From NCBI GenBank assembly GCA_947177445.1, contig CAMWUL010000013.1:1-62101 (forward strand): a DNA stretch of 62,101 nucleotides, given 5' to 3'. The position numbers were made by a program, and so were the translations under genes. This document shows positions 43,138 to 52,556 of this stretch, in pieces (positions within the stretch are counted from its first letter, which is position 1; every line of letters starts with the position of its first letter). The notes beneath the pieces are model-generated. The model worked only from the letters and a program-made list of their open reading frames with translations, made no database searches and had not been told where the DNA came from. The stretch is from an uncultured Lachnospiraceae bacterium. Its GTDB lineage: Bacteria; Bacillota; Clostridia; Lachnospirales; Lachnospiraceae.

Positions 43138-44802
43138 TTACTGAAGCGCTTTATATCTGTCATAGGCGGCGTTATAATTCGCCTCCATATTGCGCACCTT
43201 CATTCCCTCCAGAGTGGAAATGTATTCGTCCCAGGTAGCGTCCAGGTCCTTGACGCCCGTGATCACATCCGCCCGATAGGATCTGCTGTACGCCTCCACA
43301 TCTGCGCTGATAGTGCCGTTTTGCTCCGTCTCCTCTTCCGTCATGATCAGGGTCGGCCAGGGGGCAAAATACTGCTGCATGGCCTTTTCCTTATCCATAT
43401 TGAATTTGTAGGATGCCGCATCCTCCTCCGGATCCACATATGCCGGAAGGATTCCCGCCGCATTCACAGGAGATACGCTGCCGCCGCCCATATTGATGCT
43501 CACATGAGACATATTCTGTCCGTAATCCTCAGATTCCGTGAAAGCCTTCACATGGCCGTCGATGACCTCATAATGCTTGCCTTCATAGCCGTATCCTGCG
43601 ATCATGGCTCCCTCCTGGCTGTAGAGATAGTCCACCCATGCAACCATGACCTCCGGCCTCTCGCACTTGTCCGTGATGGAAAATGCGCTGGGATTAATGC
43701 CGATGGCCGAGCAGAAGCCGCCGCCCTCCCAGGCAGGCATCAGCGTATATTCCAGAACCTTCTCGTTTACACCCTTTTCATAGCCCATGGTCAGGACGGG
43801 CGCCCATTCTGCGAAGACACCGATGGAGGTGCCGGTCTGTGCCATGGCACGCTGCTGATCGCAGGTGGTAATCCAGGAATCCTTGTACAAAAGCCCCTCG
43901 TCATACAGCTTCTTCAAATATGCCAGCATTTCCTTGTACTCTTCCGTAGCAGGATAAAATTCAATGCTGTTCATGTCGCCGGACAGAGCCATGGTATCCC
44001 ATGAGCTGGAATAATTGACGCCCATGTACTGGAAAATATTTTCAAGCATTCTCAGATCGCTGGGGGCAATCCAGGGAATTTCGTTGTTCGGATCCCCGTC
44101 GCCGTCCGCATCCTGTTCCTTAAAGGCCTTCAGCACCTGGTAAAAGGATTCCCGGTCCGTGGGCATGTCCAGCCCCAGGTTTTTCAGCCACTGCTCATTG
44201 ATAAACATATAGCAGGAATTAATATTAAGAACATTTACCTCGCTGAAGCCGTAGGTGTGTCCGTCTGCCGAGGTGGTCACCGCCCAGGCGTCCCTCTCAT
44301 CCATAAGAGCGCAGTAATTGGGCGCATACTGAGCCATAAGATCCTCCAGCGGAATCAGGATTTCCTCACTTCCGTATTCATAAAGATCCCCGGTATTAAA
44401 GCTGGATTTGATAAATACATCCGGATAATCCCCCGTCTGAAGCAGGGAATTCCTCTTTTCCAGCAATTCCGAAAGCCCTACGTTTGTAACGTTCATCTTC
44501 ACATTTGTCATCTCTTCCATATGCTTGAAAATGACCGTATCCTCAAAATTGTAGGAGGCATCGCCGGAGCAGACAAAAACATTTATCTCATAGGGCTCCT
44601 CCAGGGGAAATGTCACTCCCGCGGTTTCCTGCTGGGGAGTATCCTGTCCGGTTCCCTCAGTGCCGCTTCCCTGCTCTCCCTGACGGGAATCTCCTCCGCT
44701 CTGGCTTCCGGGGGCGTCATCCGCTCCGTTTCCGCAGCCCGCCAGCATGGATAAGGCAAGGCATCCTGTCAAAATCATTGCTGTCAGCTTTTTCGCTTTC
44801 AT
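43138..44802 (-). CDS. Sugar-binding lipoprotein of ABC importer, LplA type
   Basis: Extracellular solute-binding protein of 554 aa. The lipoprotein signal ends LALSMLAGCG with the lipidated C23, followed by a Ser/Gly/Asp-rich linker. The loop DADGDGDPNNEIPW, a calcium-binding-like motif common in this family, is near residue 220. It is large, as in LplA/YtcQ proteins that bind oligosaccharides. Its ribosome binding site lies within the end of the SGNH gene, and the two genes overlap by ATGA. Confidence 0.92.
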   Translation of the reverse strand: MKAKKLTAMILTGCLALSMLAGCGNGADDAPGSQSGGDSRQGEQGSGTEGTGQDTPQQETAGVTFPLEEPYEINVFVCSGDASYNFEDTVIFKHMEEMTNVKMNVTNVGLSELLEKRNSLLQTGDYPDVFIKSSFNTGDLYEYGSEEILIPLEDLMAQYAPNYCALMDERDAWAVTTSADGHTYGFSEVNVLNINSCYMFINEQWLKNLGLDMPTDRESFYQVLKAFKEQDADGDGDPNNEIPWIAPSDLRMLENIFQYMGVNYSSSWDTMALSGDMNSIEFYPATEEYKEMLAYLKKLYDEGLLYKDSWITTCDQQRAMAQTGTSIGVFAEWAPVLTMGYEKGVNEKVLEYTLMPAWEGGGFCSAIGINPSAFSITDKCERPEVMVAWVDYLYSQEGAMIAGYGYEGKHYEVIDGHVKAFTESEDYGQNMSHVSINMGGGSVSPVNAAGILPAYVDPEEDAASYKFNMDKEKAMQQYFAPWPTLIMTEEETEQNGTISADVEAYSRSYRADVITGVKDLDATWDEYISTLEGMKVRNMEANYNAAYDRYKALQ

Positions 44803-45935
44803 TCTTTCTCCTCCTTGTAAATATGTTTATAATGAATGCTTTCGCAAGTACTGCTGCTGCTTGACCCTGGGGCCCCTAAAGTGAAAACCGCCCGGTCCAA
44901 AAGCTCCTTAAGCATCAGGAAATACAAATGATGCCCATAGTCGCCGGGATGATTGATCAGGGAAATAATCAGTTCCTGATATTGTTTTCCGTGCTCCAGT
45001 TCGCTGTGGAAAAGCCTGTTGACATCCGCCAGGGGCAGTCCCTCCTGTACTGCAAATCTGCGCAGCGCCTCCGCCAGAGCCGTGGACCCTCCGCTGGTAT
45101 AATTCCAGATAGGATTTGCCGGCATGGAGGTGATTAATATCACCACCGGGTCATTGACCGCAAGGCTTCTGATCCGCTCCAGCGCCTGCCTGATATGGGA
45201 AATGTACTCCTCCGGGCCTGTTCCCGGGTCATTCCCCAGGGAACACATATCATTCATGCCATAGCCCACAGTGATCAAATCCGGCTGCACCGCCTGCTCT
45301 CCATAAAGCCTTTCCACTGCTGCCGCCGCATCCTGTGAGGTAGTGCCGCCCACCGCCGTGTTATAGATTTTTACATCCGCGGCCCCAAGCGCTTTCATAT
45401 AGTCTGCAAACAGTGAAAAAAAGTCATTTCCCTCCGACGCCTCGCAGCCCGTGCTGATGCTGTCGCCGATTACACCGTAGATCAGGGGCTTCTTCTTCCG
45501 TATTCCTTCAGCCAGCCCCAGGGGCAGTGCCGGAGAACCGTCCCCGCTGATCTGTCTGATAATGTCCCCGTAGGTATCATTTCCGGATGGATCAAATTCG
45601 TAAAAGGCATACACGGTATATTTCTGACAGTGCCAGGGTCCGAAATCCGCTATTTTCTCCAAATTCACCGAGCGGGGCTCTGCCCCGAAGGAGCTGTTTT
45701 CCCTGAAATCGGGAATTGTGCTCCCCGGCAGACGGCGGATCCATCCCTTCTGATAATCCACTTCGAAATCATTGCCCTCACGGTAGCGGAGGGCATCCGG
45801 CGCATCCGGACAGCTCCGGTCACACAGGATGAGACTTCCTTCTTCAATTCCGCCAAAGCGGAGCTTGCTCCAGGCCTCTCCCTCCAGGACTACAGCCTCT
45901 TTTTGCTGGCTCTGTGTTTTGCTCTCCATAGGCAT
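44799..45935 (-). CDS. SGNH-hydrolase-type esterase
   Basis: A 378-aa cytosolic protein with no signal. An N-terminal beta-rich domain (about 1-150) precedes the SGNH fold: GVIGDSISTG (nucleophile Ser block), AVGGTTS (Gly block), VGYGMND (Asn block) and HPGDYGHHLY (Asp-His block). It probably removes acetyl or other acyl groups from imported oligosaccharides. The C-terminus has a poly-Ser run before KEEKE. Confidence 0.86.
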   Translation of the reverse strand: MPMESKTQSQQKEAVVLEGEAWSKLRFGGIEEGSLILCDRSCPDAPDALRYREGNDFEVDYQKGWIRRLPGSTIPDFRENSSFGAEPRSVNLEKIADFGPWHCQKYTVYAFYEFDPSGNDTYGDIIRQISGDGSPALPLGLAEGIRKKKPLIYGVIGDSISTGCEASEGNDFFSLFADYMKALGAADVKIYNTAVGGTTSQDAAAAVERLYGEQAVQPDLITVGYGMNDMCSLGNDPGTGPEEYISHIRQALERIRSLAVNDPVVILITSMPANPIWNYTSGGSTALAEALRRFAVQEGLPLADVNRLFHSELEHGKQYQELIISLINHPGDYGHHLYFLMLKELLDRAVFTLGAPGSSSSSTCESIHYKHIYKEEKE

Positions 45936-46038
45936 CCCCGCCTTTCTTCTCCTGATGATCCGCCTCTTCCCTCCGGCCCGGCATTTCCATGTGATTATCC
46001 CGGTGTCAATATTCCCTGTTCCGGTTCCAATGTACCTG

Positions 46039-47292
46039 CTATCTCATGGGAAGGTCCGCCTCCTGGCCAAACCTTTCCTTCAATGCCGCAAGATCCTCCT
46101 CTGTGGGAGCGTAAGGCCTGGATGAGCAGGGAATATTTACCCTGTAATTCTCATCCGGATAAGGGGAAATATTGTCAAATTCATATTTCCTCCGATCCTC
46201 CTCCCGCCGAAAGTCCGGAATATCCATGGGCTGACCGCCGTTCAGCACGCTCCTCCAGGCCAGGATCGCCACGGAAGCCGCACGGGTGGCACGGTACACA
46301 TCCCAGTAGGGCTGCTTTCCCTGCTCCAGCGCCTTGACAAAGTCATAGATCACCCAAAAATCTCCGCCGTCATGGCCTTCCTTGTCGGCAAGCTCACCAA
46401 GCTCCTTCACGGGCCATTCCGGAGCATACTCAATGTCGCAGCGTTCCTCCCCCTCCGGACGGGAATGCTGTTTATAGGAAATGTGAATATTGCCGTTATA
46501 GCGGTTCACCTCCGCGCCGCCCTTCGTACAGTAGAGGCGGTATTCATTGCCATGGGGCGCGTAGTTGGCCCAACCGGTGACCCGCAGCACCGCATCGTTA
46601 TCGGTCTGGCATATTACGATGACCGCCGCATCGCCGGACCGCAAAGCCGTTCCCTTCGACAGCTCCGGCGCAAAGGATGCCATGGCTGTAACTCTCACCG
46701 GCAGCGTGTCTGTCATCTGCATCACCGGACAAAGCGCGTGCGTCAAGTAATAGCTGCGGGGGGTCCAGTTCCTCCAGTGCCGCAGCCCCGGGGCCAGACT
46801 GTTCTGTTCTGCCGCATCCATGGGGTGCACATAGGACCCTTCAGCGTAAACCACCTTGCCCAGAGTTCCTTCCTTATAAATTTTCTCCAGCTCCAGATTT
46901 CCCTTAAAGTAGGGATAGTTTTCCAGAAGCGCATAGACCTTTCCCGTCTCCTCCACCGCCCGGCAGAGCATGACTCCCTCCGCCAGAGTAATGTTGCTGA
47001 GCGTTTCCGACAGCACGTTTTTGCCGGCCCGCAGGGCCCTGACGGCATATTCCGCGTGCTCGCAGAAATAGTTTGCAATCAGTACCGCGTCCATGTCCTC
47101 CTGAATAAACTCATCAAAATTGTCAAAAAATTTCACGTCTGCCACACTGGGATAATTGCTGTACACATACTCCTTTGCCGAAGGCCGGTAATCGCACAGC
47201 GCCACGATTTCCGCTCCCGACCCGTAAATACAGGTGATCAGCCCGCTCCCCCGGGAGCATCCGAAAATCCCAAAGCGTATTTTCCCTGCCAT
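46039..47292 (-). CDS. Gfo/Idh/MocA-family oxidoreductase
   Basis: NAD(P)-dependent sugar dehydrogenase or NAD-dependent glycosidase-like enzyme, 417 aa; first gene of the long importer operon. IRFGIFGCSRGSGLI is the Rossmann motif, here with Ser-Arg instead of the usual Gly-x-Gly-x-x-Gly core. ALRAGKNVLSETLSN replaces the usual GKHVxxEKP motif, with Leu-Ser instead of Lys-Pro at the catalytic Lys position. The C-terminal domain carries PGLRHWRNWTPRSYYLTHAL. The start at 47292 follows AGAGGAG. The missing Lys suggests altered chemistry. Confidence 0.83.
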   Translation of the reverse strand: MAGKIRFGIFGCSRGSGLITCIYGSGAEIVALCDYRPSAKEYVYSNYPSVADVKFFDNFDEFIQEDMDAVLIANYFCEHAEYAVRALRAGKNVLSETLSNITLAEGVMLCRAVEETGKVYALLENYPYFKGNLELEKIYKEGTLGKVVYAEGSYVHPMDAAEQNSLAPGLRHWRNWTPRSYYLTHALCPVMQMTDTLPVRVTAMASFAPELSKGTALRSGDAAVIVICQTDNDAVLRVTGWANYAPHGNEYRLYCTKGGAEVNRYNGNIHISYKQHSRPEGEERCDIEYAPEWPVKELGELADKEGHDGGDFWVIYDFVKALEQGKQPYWDVYRATRAASVAILAWRSVLNGGQPMDIPDFRREEDRRKYEFDNISPYPDENYRVNIPCSSRPYAPTEEDLAALKERFGQEADLPMR

Positions 47293-47613
47293 GTCCACTC
47301 CTCTCCCCGCTATAACGGCGGCTTTGTCTCCCTTGCCAAACCGCCCCTCCCGGGCCGCTTGAACAATTTAATTATCATATAATCCCCAGGGCCTTTCTCC
47401 CTCTTTTGGGTTCATTTCTGTGCGTATTCTATCTTTTTCGAGTCTCAGAGCAATGATTTCTGTCAGTTATTACCATTTTCAGCGGATGATATCAGAGTTT
47501 AAGCATCAATTTCACCGACAGAATCCTGTGACGGCATAATTCAGTAGTAATATTTTCAATTGTGTGCTAAACTATTCTTATGTTCTTTGTGGATAATTGA
47601 GAGGTGAGATGCA
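47293..47613. other. Divergent control region between the importer operon and the AraC gene
   Basis: This 321-bp space holds the operon promoter listed below, a widely spaced inverted repeat TTCTGTC (47458-47464) / GACAGAA (47517-47523) that may bind the AraC protein, and the TTG-start ribosome binding site of the AraC gene. I see no convincing promoter for the AraC gene and no small gene. Confidence 0.5.
47426..47453 (-). promoter_or_regulatory. Promoter of the importer-YjbQ-kinase operon
   Basis: TTGCTC (47453-47448), 16-bp spacer, TAGAAT (47431-47426) on the minus strand, with an imperfect -35 as expected for an activator-dependent promoter. Confidence 0.5.
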
Positions 47614-48573
47614 TTGTATACTTTCAGAAAAGACATGATCGAAAACAGGAACTATTATCTCCCCTTTTCCTTTCCCGTACTGCTGCTCACGGGGGAAAAG
47701 TGGATTATTTCAGATGTTCCCAGCAATTACCTTCATTTTCACAATTGCTGGGAGCTGGGAATATGCCATGATAACAGCGGCGAGCTGGCGTTTATCAATG
47801 ACCGGACCGTTCCCTATAAGGCCGGGGATATTTTCTTTATTCCACCCAATGTCCCCCACACCACCTACGCCATGCCCGGTACTCCCAGCGGCTGGTCTTA
47901 TCTTTTTTTTAATCCCAGAGTTCTTTTTCGGGATAAGCCTTCCTTTACCAGCTTTGTCCCCAGGGCCCGGAGCGATGTAAACAGCTATCGGATTCCCGCC
48001 GGCGCTTCCCCCCGATCTTCTTTTTTATTTCAGGTATTGATCGAGGAATTGTCCCTGGCAAAGCCCGATCTGGATGTGGCAAAGTCCTACCTGTTCTGTC
48101 TGTATATGGAAATCAGCCGCTCCATGGAAAAAGGGGCAGAGCTATGCTCTGCCCCTCCAGGAGAACCTTCCCCGGAAGCCGGCCCGGGATCCGCAAGCTC
48201 AAGTACCCTGAGCATTGCGCCGGCCTTAGACTATATTGAAGAAAACTACATGAATAAAATTTCCGTGGACGAGCTGGCCGCCCTGTGCCACCTGAGCACC
48301 GTCCATTTTCGGCGTGTTTTCCAAAATATCATGGATACAAACCCTATAGATCACATTGCAGGCGTCCGTATCATGAACGCCTGCAACCTGCTGCACAGCA
48401 CAAACCTGTCCATCCTCACCGTGTCCGAAATGTCCGGCTTCCGCACCCTGAGCAACTTTAACCGGCACTTCAGTGAGATGATGTGTCAGACGCCCTCGGA
48501 CTTCCGCAGGCAAATGCTCTCCGGCTCCACCGAAAAGCGCCCCGACATGGTAGAGTATAAGGGCTGGCTGTAG
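47614..48573 (+). CDS. AraC-family transcriptional regulator
   Basis: A 319-aa regulator with an N-terminal cupin effector domain (NYLHFHNCWELGICH, YKAGDIFFIPPNVPHTTYAM) and a C-terminal double HTH (ISVDELAALCHLSTVHFRRV and LSILTVSEMSGFRTLSNFNR). The start codon is TTG at 47614 behind GAGAGGTGAG; an ATG five bases upstream is out of frame. It probably activates the divergent importer operon in response to its sugar. Confidence 0.9.
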   Translation: MYTFRKDMIENRNYYLPFSFPVLLLTGEKWIISDVPSNYLHFHNCWELGICHDNSGELAFINDRTVPYKAGDIFFIPPNVPHTTYAMPGTPSGWSYLFFNPRVLFRDKPSFTSFVPRARSDVNSYRIPAGASPRSSFLFQVLIEELSLAKPDLDVAKSYLFCLYMEISRSMEKGAELCSAPPGEPSPEAGPGSASSSTLSIAPALDYIEENYMNKISVDELAALCHLSTVHFRRVFQNIMDTNPIDHIAGVRIMNACNLLHSTNLSILTVSEMSGFRTLSNFNRHFSEMMCQTPSDFRRQMLSGSTEKRPDMVEYKGWL

Positions 48574-48576
48574 CCC

Positions 48577-51558
48577 CTAAAAGCCGAATCTCACAAAGCA
48601 CCAGGAATCCGTCCAGATCCCTTTTCCCTGAAGATATTCCGGCTCCGTCCAGCCCCCTGTCTCCCCGAAGGTATCCGGGCCCACGGAATAGGATTCTCCG
48701 CCCGCAAAATGGTGCGGCCCCAGAAGATTTCTGTTGGTTCCCCCAAAACGGTACAGGATTCTGTTTGTGCCCTCCCGAAGATACTCCGTGATGTCCGTCT
48801 CAAGGCTGCCTCCGGCAAAGGTCCGCACCTCCTGCCCGTTTACCAGAATGGTCATCACCGCGCAGTCCGGTTTTCTGTCCAATTCCAGAATATAAAGCTT
48901 ATCTCCCTTCTCCGGAACCTCGTACTCCTGCAGCAATTCCAGATTTCCCGCATAGAACTGCAGGCCCTGCCTGGAAAAATCCCCCTTCTCCAATTCCCCG
49001 GGCAATTCTCCCAGATAAAATTTCCCCTCCGTCACGTAGGCATTCCGCTGAATTTCCCGGCAGGGCGCTTCATCGTATACGCCGAACCCGCCGCACAGAT
49101 ATATGCTCTCCAGCTCAGTGCCATAAGTAAGCTTATTTAACTCCGTCTCCATGACCCCTTCTCCAAACAGGGCCTCATAGACCCTTTGATCCTGCCGAAA
49201 CCGGGTCCTTAACCGAATTTCATTTCCGCCCCTGCGAAGATACCCGTCCACCCGGGCCCTTCGGAAGGAGGAATCCCTCCAGAAGCCTTCATCCTCAAAG
49301 CAAAACCCTTCTCCATTGATCTCTATCTCGTACTGCCCCGGCGACTCCAGCACAAGCCACACCGGCGCCTCCGGGCCGGGGCTGAAACGGATATCGCAGC
49401 GAAACCTCAACTCCACCCATGCGTCCCGTCTCTGCTCCAGAAGCTCCTTCATGATCCTGAGCACAGCCTTCTCCGGCTTCCACTCTCCTTTGTCCACCCG
49501 GTATTGGGCACAGTCCAGGGTAATGGAATTCCAGCCCATACTCTGTACCTTAAGACGCCGGTCAGGCACTATCACCTCTCTTTTGCTTTCGCAGACAAGC
49601 ACCGCCGCTTCCGCCCAATGCAGCTTCAGCCAAAAGACACTTCTGCTCCCTTCCCGGAGACTCTCTATCCCATGCTTTTTATATTCCCAAAGATCCCACC
49701 GGTAAACCGAATCTCTTCCTTTTATCTTTATTTTCAGTACCCTGTCCGTGTCCCTGTCCAGATTCGCCAGAAAATAGATCCTTCCGCCCCGGCCCTCCCG
49801 GCACATCACATGGATATCCCGGGCCTCCCTGCCCGATTCGTCCAAAATCCTGATATCACAGGGACTGTATTCACTCATCTCCTCCAGAATAACATCTCCG
49901 TCGCCCGAAAGCACCAAAGGTTCCAACCTCTTTGGAAGCTCCGGAGCCTGTCTTCCCTCTAACAGCCAGGGCAGCTTTGGAGCTTTGCTGTAGACCCTTC
50001 CCCCTGCCCGGGCAAACTCCTCCAAAAGCTCCAGGGTGCGTGTGTCCATGGAGTACAGCAGAGGCAGCACCACCGCCCTGTACCTGCACTCCCCCACCTG
50101 CAGCATTCCCTGTTCCGTGACCAGCCCCAGCCGGGCCAGCATGCCTTCATCCACATAATGATAAGGCAGATGCAGACCGGAAAGCTCCAGACTCACAGCC
50201 TCCAGAGATTCGTCCAGAGCAAAAATCCGCCGGCTGTCCCGTTCCGAAAAAGCAGTCCAGGCGGAACGGATGGGATGAAGGATGCAAATGTCCACGATCT
50301 CCCTTGTCCCGGCAAAAAGCTGACCGATTCTGCCAAAATAATCATTCAGCTTCCTGTACTGCTCCCAGTAAGGCTGCTGATAAAACAGGGAAGGCGGATA
50401 GTCTCTTTTCCGGCTGCCGCGCAGAGTATAGCCCTCCAGGTGCTGGCAGATCAATGTTACCCCGTTTACCATCTGCCAGTGAGCTATCCACTTCAGCTCC
50501 TCAAATCCCACATTCCATCCGCATAAGGCAAAGGTCTCCGCCGCCGCCTGTTTTTTACCCGTCTGGGCCGCCGCCGAGCTGACCTGCCTGGGAATCAGCG
50601 GACTTCCGATCTTTCTCCCCAGCCAGTCCATCCCCGGCACGGACATATATTCATAGTGGGGCATTACCCCCGCAGAGCCATGCATCTGGGAAAACAGGGA
50701 ATCCTCATTCAAAAAATGTCCTGTAAATCCCAGTCCGTTTTCTCTGCACCATCCGTACAGCTGCCCTGTGTAATTTTGCACAAAAAGCCGGCTCACCAGG
50801 CTGTAAAAATCATACCTCACCGCCTCGGCATCTTTCACATCGAAAAAGAGCGCCGGAAGCCTTTCCCTCACCGAATAACCGAAGGCCGCCTCAAACTCTT
50901 TTTCCAGAATTGCAGACCAGGGAATGTTCTCCCGCTTAAACTGGGGCTCGTCCGTGAAAAAGCCTCCCAGCTTCCCCCATGCCTCCCCGGACAGACTCTC
51001 CTTATACTTCTGATGCGTCAGGCGGATAAAGGCTTTTGTGGTCTCGGGGTTCAGCAGATCCACATACCCGGGGTTAGAGCGCACCACAATGGCGAAGGAG
51101 GGATCTGCTTCCACAGCCTCATAAGCTCCGTCCTCCCCCAGACGGAAACGGAGCAGGATCTCATCCTGCTCCGATACCTCTTCCCCGGGCCGGCATTCCA
51201 GCCAGGTGATCACCGTTTCCGGATATTCCTTCTGAACCTGTCCGCCTGCGAAGCCCGACGGCCAGCCGTCCTCATCATATCCCCAGGGAATCAGGCCCTT
51301 TTCACAGGCATACCTGATACAGTCCTGTGTGACTTCCATCCATTTCTCCGACAAATATTTTGTGGAAAGCCCTGTCCGGGCATGCATGAAAAAGCCTCCG
51401 ATTCCGGCCTTTGCCATTTCGTCGATCTCTTCCCTGCACAGCTGCGCCTCCAGCCCGTCATTCCACGACCAAAGGGGATGGGGGCGAAACCGGCTCTCCG
51501 GCTCCTTTATTTCGTCCCATATTCTTTTCAGTTCGCCAATATCTCCTTTTTTTCCCAT
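48577..51558 (-). CDS. GH106-like alpha-L-rhamnosidase family protein
   Basis: A 993-aa glycosidase without signal peptide, so it acts on imported oligosaccharides. FRPHPLWSWND, GIGGFFMHARTGLSTKYLSE and WGYDEDGWPSGFAGG at the N-terminus are hallmarks of the GH106 family, followed by GGFFTDEPQF and a C-terminal carbohydrate-binding-like region. Family members release L-rhamnose from RG-I, RG-II or flavonoid glycosides. No rhamnose isomerase, kinase and aldolase set (RhaABD) is present here, so the sugar may differ. AGAGGT precedes the ATG. It follows the DeoR gene by 37 bp. Confidence 0.87.
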   Translation of the reverse strand: MGKKGDIGELKRIWDEIKEPESRFRPHPLWSWNDGLEAQLCREEIDEMAKAGIGGFFMHARTGLSTKYLSEKWMEVTQDCIRYACEKGLIPWGYDEDGWPSGFAGGQVQKEYPETVITWLECRPGEEVSEQDEILLRFRLGEDGAYEAVEADPSFAIVVRSNPGYVDLLNPETTKAFIRLTHQKYKESLSGEAWGKLGGFFTDEPQFKRENIPWSAILEKEFEAAFGYSVRERLPALFFDVKDAEAVRYDFYSLVSRLFVQNYTGQLYGWCRENGLGFTGHFLNEDSLFSQMHGSAGVMPHYEYMSVPGMDWLGRKIGSPLIPRQVSSAAAQTGKKQAAAETFALCGWNVGFEELKWIAHWQMVNGVTLICQHLEGYTLRGSRKRDYPPSLFYQQPYWEQYRKLNDYFGRIGQLFAGTREIVDICILHPIRSAWTAFSERDSRRIFALDESLEAVSLELSGLHLPYHYVDEGMLARLGLVTEQGMLQVGECRYRAVVLPLLYSMDTRTLELLEEFARAGGRVYSKAPKLPWLLEGRQAPELPKRLEPLVLSGDGDVILEEMSEYSPCDIRILDESGREARDIHVMCREGRGGRIYFLANLDRDTDRVLKIKIKGRDSVYRWDLWEYKKHGIESLREGSRSVFWLKLHWAEAAVLVCESKREVIVPDRRLKVQSMGWNSITLDCAQYRVDKGEWKPEKAVLRIMKELLEQRRDAWVELRFRCDIRFSPGPEAPVWLVLESPGQYEIEINGEGFCFEDEGFWRDSSFRRARVDGYLRRGGNEIRLRTRFRQDQRVYEALFGEGVMETELNKLTYGTELESIYLCGGFGVYDEAPCREIQRNAYVTEGKFYLGELPGELEKGDFSRQGLQFYAGNLELLQEYEVPEKGDKLYILELDRKPDCAVMTILVNGQEVRTFAGGSLETDITEYLREGTNRILYRFGGTNRNLLGPHHFAGGESYSVGPDTFGETGGWTEPEYLQGKGIWTDSWCFVRFGF

Positions 51559-51595
51559 ATTTATACCTCTTTGTTAAAACAAAGCTCCTTTTTCC

Positions 51596-52369
51596 TTAAA
51601 CCTCAGCTACAAGCATCTTCAGCCCAAGACGCTCCAACGCCTCTCTTTTCTGCAAGGACAGACCGCTGTCAGTGATGATCCTGTCAATATCCGCAAAGGA
51701 GGCAAAGCCCACGTGGGCGCTGGCCGAGAACTTGGAGGAATCACACAGGATAATGGTCTCGTCGGAATTTCCTATGGCGATCTCATCCATCCTGGCCGTA
51801 TCAAAATCTGTGGTTGCAAAATATTTCTTCATGTCACAGCTGTCCGTTCCCAAAAAGCATTTGGTAAAATGCAGCTTTCCGATGACAAGCTCCGTCAGAT
51901 ACCCGGCAAAATCCTTTCGGTGAGCCCGATATTCCCCTCCGATCAGGGTAATGGGCACGGCGGATGCCAGCACCTCAAAATTTGCCAGAGAATTCGTGTA
52001 CACCCTTATATCAAAAGGCTTTTCCTTAATTCTTCTGGCCAGCTCCACGCAAAAGCACAGTACCGTAGTCCCTGTATCGCAAAACAGCACATCACCTTCC
52101 TTCAGCAGGCCGCAGGCCATTGAGCCTATGGCGTCCTTTTCCTCTATGTAGGTCTTTACCACCTGCTCAAAGGAATACTCCGACGGATTTTTTACAGGAA
52201 GCCGGATACCGCCGTGGACGCGGATCGCCTCCCCCTCCTCCTCCAGCCGGGAAAACAGCCTCCGGGCTGTCGATTCGGAAATCTGCAGGAGCGTCATAGC
52301 CTCGCCAAGCTCCAGTCTCCCCTTCAACTTCAGTCTGTTCAGCAAAACCTCATCACGATTACTGTCCAT
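51596..52369 (-). CDS. DeoR/GlpR-family transcriptional regulator
   Basis: A 257-aa repressor. The HTH is LELGEAMTLLQISESTARRL, followed by LEEEGEAIRVHGGIRLP. The DeoR sensor domain has LFCDTGTTVLCFCVELA, IRVYTNSLANFEVLA and CDSSKFSASAHVGFA. It responds to sugar phosphates in this family. It is transcribed with the rhamnosidase gene and divergently from the amidohydrolase gene. Its likely operators are the inverted repeat at 56377-56411 and the related motif at 52479-52495. Confidence 0.9.
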   Translation of the reverse strand: MDSNRDEVLLNRLKLKGRLELGEAMTLLQISESTARRLFSRLEEEGEAIRVHGGIRLPVKNPSEYSFEQVVKTYIEEKDAIGSMACGLLKEGDVLFCDTGTTVLCFCVELARRIKEKPFDIRVYTNSLANFEVLASAVPITLIGGEYRAHRKDFAGYLTELVIGKLHFTKCFLGTDSCDMKKYFATTDFDTARMDEIAIGNSDETIILCDSSKFSASAHVGFASFADIDRIITDSGLSLQKREALERLGLKMLVAEV

Positions 52370-52472
52370 TTCCTTTGTTCCTTCCGTATAATTATAGTAG
52401 CCTCTTCATTTTATGATCATACCATTAATTCCTCGTTCTGTACATAGTTTTGATTGATTCATTCATTTTGTA

Positions 52473-52501
52473 TTGACTATCGAACGTTTCGGTCTTATAA
52501 T
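52473..52501 (+). promoter_or_regulatory. Sigma-A promoter of the amidohydrolase with embedded operator motif
   Basis: TTGACT (52473-52478), 17-bp spacer, TATAAT (52496-52501). The spacer ATCGAACGTTTCGGTCT contains two opposed TTCGRT-like half-sites, the same word found in the 56377-56411 inverted repeat. DeoR repression is plausible. Confidence 0.75.
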
Positions 52502-52556
52502 GGGTATGCAAAAACAGTCAGGAATCATCCACAGTAACCGAAAGAGAGGAAATATC

